From assembly GCA_015039365.1 (NCBI GenBank), contig WION01000312.1, positions 1 to 60,728 on the forward strand: a stretch of 60,728 bases of DNA. The letters run 5' to 3'. Each line of letters begins with the position of its first letter. Position 1 is the first letter of the stretch. A program made the position numbers and the translations under genes. The DNA is from Amanita rubescens (lineage: Eukaryota; Basidiomycota; Agaricomycetes; Agaricales; Amanitaceae). Below the pieces are notes generated by a model. The model worked only from the letters and a program-made list of their open reading frames with translations. It was not told the origin of the DNA and made no database searches. Of the stretch, positions 58,322-60,728 are shown piece by piece.

Positions 58322-58675
58322 AAGCACCTCGTTTCCAAACGAATATGTCCCTCGGCGTTCACGTCCGATATTATGTTCAGCTTCCCTTATATTTTCGTAC
58401 ATATGGAGCATCGGTTTTTTTTAAATTTTGGCCCTAAGACCGCGACGTTGCTTGCTTTGTCGAGTGATACTGTGAAGTACCGGTCGCCTAGTGCTGGTGA
58501 GAGTTGTCGTGCATGAAATTAATACACTCAACGCATATACCATATCTCTACTTGAGTGGCATTCAAAATACAGTGAGAGCTGTCTTAAAGCCGAATGGCA
58601 AGAGCTCCTGTCCATGTCGCGATCGGAGAAAAGAACGTTTCTCTGATCTGATTGACTAGTCCAACAAAGGATAGA

Positions 58676-58730
58676 GGATCGAAGTCTGTCCTGGGATGCT
58701 AACACGAAGGTGCGCGCTGAGGGGTGAATC
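58676..58730 (-). pseudogene. HEM3: Short HEM3 5'-end fragment
   Basis: The bases tgggatgctaacacgaaggtgcgcg match the first codons of HEM3 (around 45155-45182) on the minus strand. They are followed by the shared promoter-side sequence leading to the copy of the membrane-protein gene. Confidence 0.7.
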
Positions 58731-58779
58731 GCAATAAGATTAGATAGATTAGATCAAGTACAATTTGCATAACCGAATA

Positions 58780-59750
58780 TGGTAATCTCCCGATTTACGC
58801 TCGATTCAAACGGTGACAACTTTTCATTCCAATCGCCTTTTCTGGTCTTTATCTCCTTCACCCACAAGACGCGACGCAAGAAGAAATCTAAAGACAACAC
58901 TCCGCAGCATCTTGCGTTCTAGCCCCCACTCGCAATTACACCAAATCTGAAAAGAGAGCTGTCATCTGGATTTCTCTATCGAGTCTTGTACAGGGTCTGT
59001 GCAACGGGTCGCTCGAGCTTAGGAATGAGCGAGATTTGCAAGCGCTGATTTCAGGCCGACTCCGGGTTCCTTCTGGTTGGGCGATATCGTTGAAGATCGA
59101 GCTTTCCTGGTGGCTTAGGCTTTTCTATCGCTTTTCGTTGGATAAATGCCATTTGGGGCCGGTATGGCTGTCTTATAATGCTCGCTGTCATTTACCTTAC
59201 TCTTCGGTAGTGTCGTGCGCGTAGGGCAGGCGCATATATGCGCAGTTCTGCTTCCGGATCGCGTCCCCCTCAAGAGATCATTAAACTTTCACAGCATACG
59301 AGTATACTGTCTGAACACGTATCCAATACCCTGTTTTACGACTTGGATCTGGTCTGTTACAGCCATCTTAAAAGCACCATCTACGACGTCAGACGATCGC
59401 AAGTCAAGACAAACTCAATAATAACACTGGAATTCATAACACTCGGGGTTAACGTCTCGTATCTCTCCTCGTTGTATCTCGTTTGCGCCGTTCCTTGAAG
59501 ACGAGTCCGAATCGGGGAAACGCACTCTAACACCACTTCATTTGTCTTTACGACATGCGATCGAGCTACTGTCTGATGCTGCAATTAAGATCAAGTCGGT
59601 GTGTGATGTGTCTCTGATGCGCGCGGAGGAGTTGCGCAGGCGCAGTCGACATCAGATGGTTAAACATGGATCAAATATGGGCAAAAGGAAGGGGTACTGT
59701 CGACCTGGGAAGCAGCTTTGCTCACGGACGGTCATTTGGTGAGGTGGAGA
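58780..59750 (+). pseudogene. Second copy of the unrecognised membrane-protein gene, broken
   Basis: It matches 45280-46340, but the first exon is shortened near 58800-58950 (the membrane segment is mostly lost), and five bases are missing near 59496. There copy 1 has gttccattcctcgaa and copy 2 has gttccttgaa, which creates an immediate stop. The downstream codons (DAAIKIKSVCDVSLMRAEEL) are still well conserved. Confidence 0.75.
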
Positions 59751-60607
59751 GTATGTTGTACTTGTTCCAAGTGAGGTGTGTTGTACGCTGCCAAGGGAAG
59801 ACGCATATAATCACGTTTGCACCAAGTATCAGACAATATTCGATTTGCTGTATAACCGGGCAACCTTGTCGCAAGTGCAAAAGGTGTAGAGCCGGTTGTT
59901 TCGAGTATTGATGGTGAATAACGACGAGCCGATGACGTATCTTTCTTCTTCCTTTCAAATCAGATGAAGTGCTTAGGATCTGTCAGTAGTTCTACTTAGT
60001 TTGAACCATATGCTGTTTACTGTATACGCAAGTAATTTATATGGCGCTATCTGTTCCCATTGTACCTGAAGCGCGAGTGGAAACAGTCCTCTTACGTCGA
60101 GATCTTCTTGTCCTCGCTTGATCTTGAAAAGGTTGTGCCCAGTACGCATACATCTATATATTCAACGCTACATCGACAATTTAAAGACTCTTATGAATAT
60201 GAACAGCGCCCGACTCTGAATACGTTCCGGAAGATACTGAAAACGGCGTCTAAGATTCTAAGTGCGTCTCCTCTTTTCTGACCTGTTTCAGACTGTGGCT
60301 GAACTTGGACACCATTTCGTGGGCAGACATGTAGGACTGGGACATTCTGTAGGCTTATAAAAAGGTGGAGACATGCGACGAGGGGCGTATATTAACCTGC
60401 TAGTCTGCAGAGACATGCCTGCATGTGCTGCTATATGAATCATTGTAGTCTCTGGCCCCAGATCGTGCCACGGTGGCCCACACTGACAAGTTCAAGTAAG
60501 GTTTCCGCTGACTGCGTCGGCGCTTCCCTGAGCGTGTAACTTTACGCTTATTATCGGTGTGGGAATACACGCCTTTTCCAACTTGGAGACCAACTTAGCC
60601 ATAAACA
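59751..60607. other. Region with one unsupported open frame
   Basis: An open frame at 60060-60281 (SSLDLEKVVPSTHTSIYSTL...) has some coding look but no partner exons that I can identify. Nothing else is supported. Confidence 0.35.
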
Positions 60608-60728
60608 ATGGTCAAGCCGCGCAACGCTCCAAAATATTGGGATGACTCACAGCAAAGAGTCGTTGAAGGTGTTGTGAGTACCGCTTCTTAGACTTGGGAA
60701 AAAAAACCCTGTACGTTTCTCAAGAATC
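60608..60728 (+). CDS. Start of a gene cut off by the window edge
   Basis: ATG 60608 opens MVKPRNAPKYWDDSQQRVVE, then GV, before a likely donor (gtgagtac, about 60674). Too short to name. Confidence 0.35.

Noticed and set aside
1..60728. tRNA or rRNA genes
   Set aside because: I looked for B-box-like ggttcgaatcc and cloverleaf patterns while reading and found none I could support. A tRNAscan run would settle it.

Overview
This window reads as genomic DNA of a filamentous basidiomycete (Agaricomycetes). The evidence is many 45-65 nt introns with GTRNGT donors and CTAAC/CTGAC-like branch points, a Ty1/copia element with a half-tRNA primer site, a Plavaka-like transposon remnant, and gene families typical of that class (NACHT-WD40, patatin, DUF2235 hydrolase, psi-producing oxygenase). 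A Rhizoctonia/Ceratobasidium-type fungus fits best, but that is an inference from family content. All gene models were spliced by eye, so exon edges are approximate unless stated.

Layout, left to right: patatin-vWA gene (430-2927, +); secreted Thr/Ser/Pro-rich protein with a 63-unit 45-bp array and a 1-bp deletion (3779-7076, +); poorly coding DNA with a hypothetical gene (8908-9790, -) and a frameshifted fragment (10014-10569, +); a full-length Ty1/copia retrotransposon (11528-21593) with a 5-bp target duplication, an extra ORF before gag and a nested ~1.9 kb insertion; a transposase-type C-terminal remnant (21675-22110, -); a decayed RPN3 copy (23520-24938, -); a large NACHT-WD40 gene with 14 near-identical WD40 repeats (25581-30374, +); prefoldin subunit 3 with a late nonsense codon (30797-31583, -); a 5' fragment of MRD1 (31778-32631, +) ending at a tandem-repeat region; a mitochondrial dicarboxylate-type carrier (34532-36182, +); a protein kinase-vWA gene (36998-39678, -); ~2.4 kb without a supported gene; a disordered conserved protein (42070-43531, +); HEM3 (44015-45203, -) with an 11-nt micro-exon; an unrecognised membrane protein (45296-46424, +); a DUF2235 hydrolase (46633-48682, -); a P-loop fragment; a damaged dioxygenase-P450 gene (49894-54721, +); a hypothetical gene (54827-55484, +); then a rearranged second copy of the HEM3/DUF2235/membrane-protein block (55633-59750), and the start of another gene at the right edge.

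Two themes stand out. First, effector-like and sensor-like domains are combined here: patatin lipase, kinase, NACHT-WD40 and DUF2235 hydrolase. One nearly identical vWA module, present as an inverted duplication, ends both a patatin gene and a kinase gene. This resembles modular fungal NLR/allorecognition-type repertoires, although no function is shown by sequence alone. Second, several housekeeping copies (RPN3, MRD1, prefoldin 3, second HEM3) and several duplicated genes carry frameshifts or nonsense codons, while HEM3, the carrier, the NACHT-WD40 gene and both vWA genes look intact. This suggests a duplicated, transposon-associated accessory region, but local assembly errors must be excluded.
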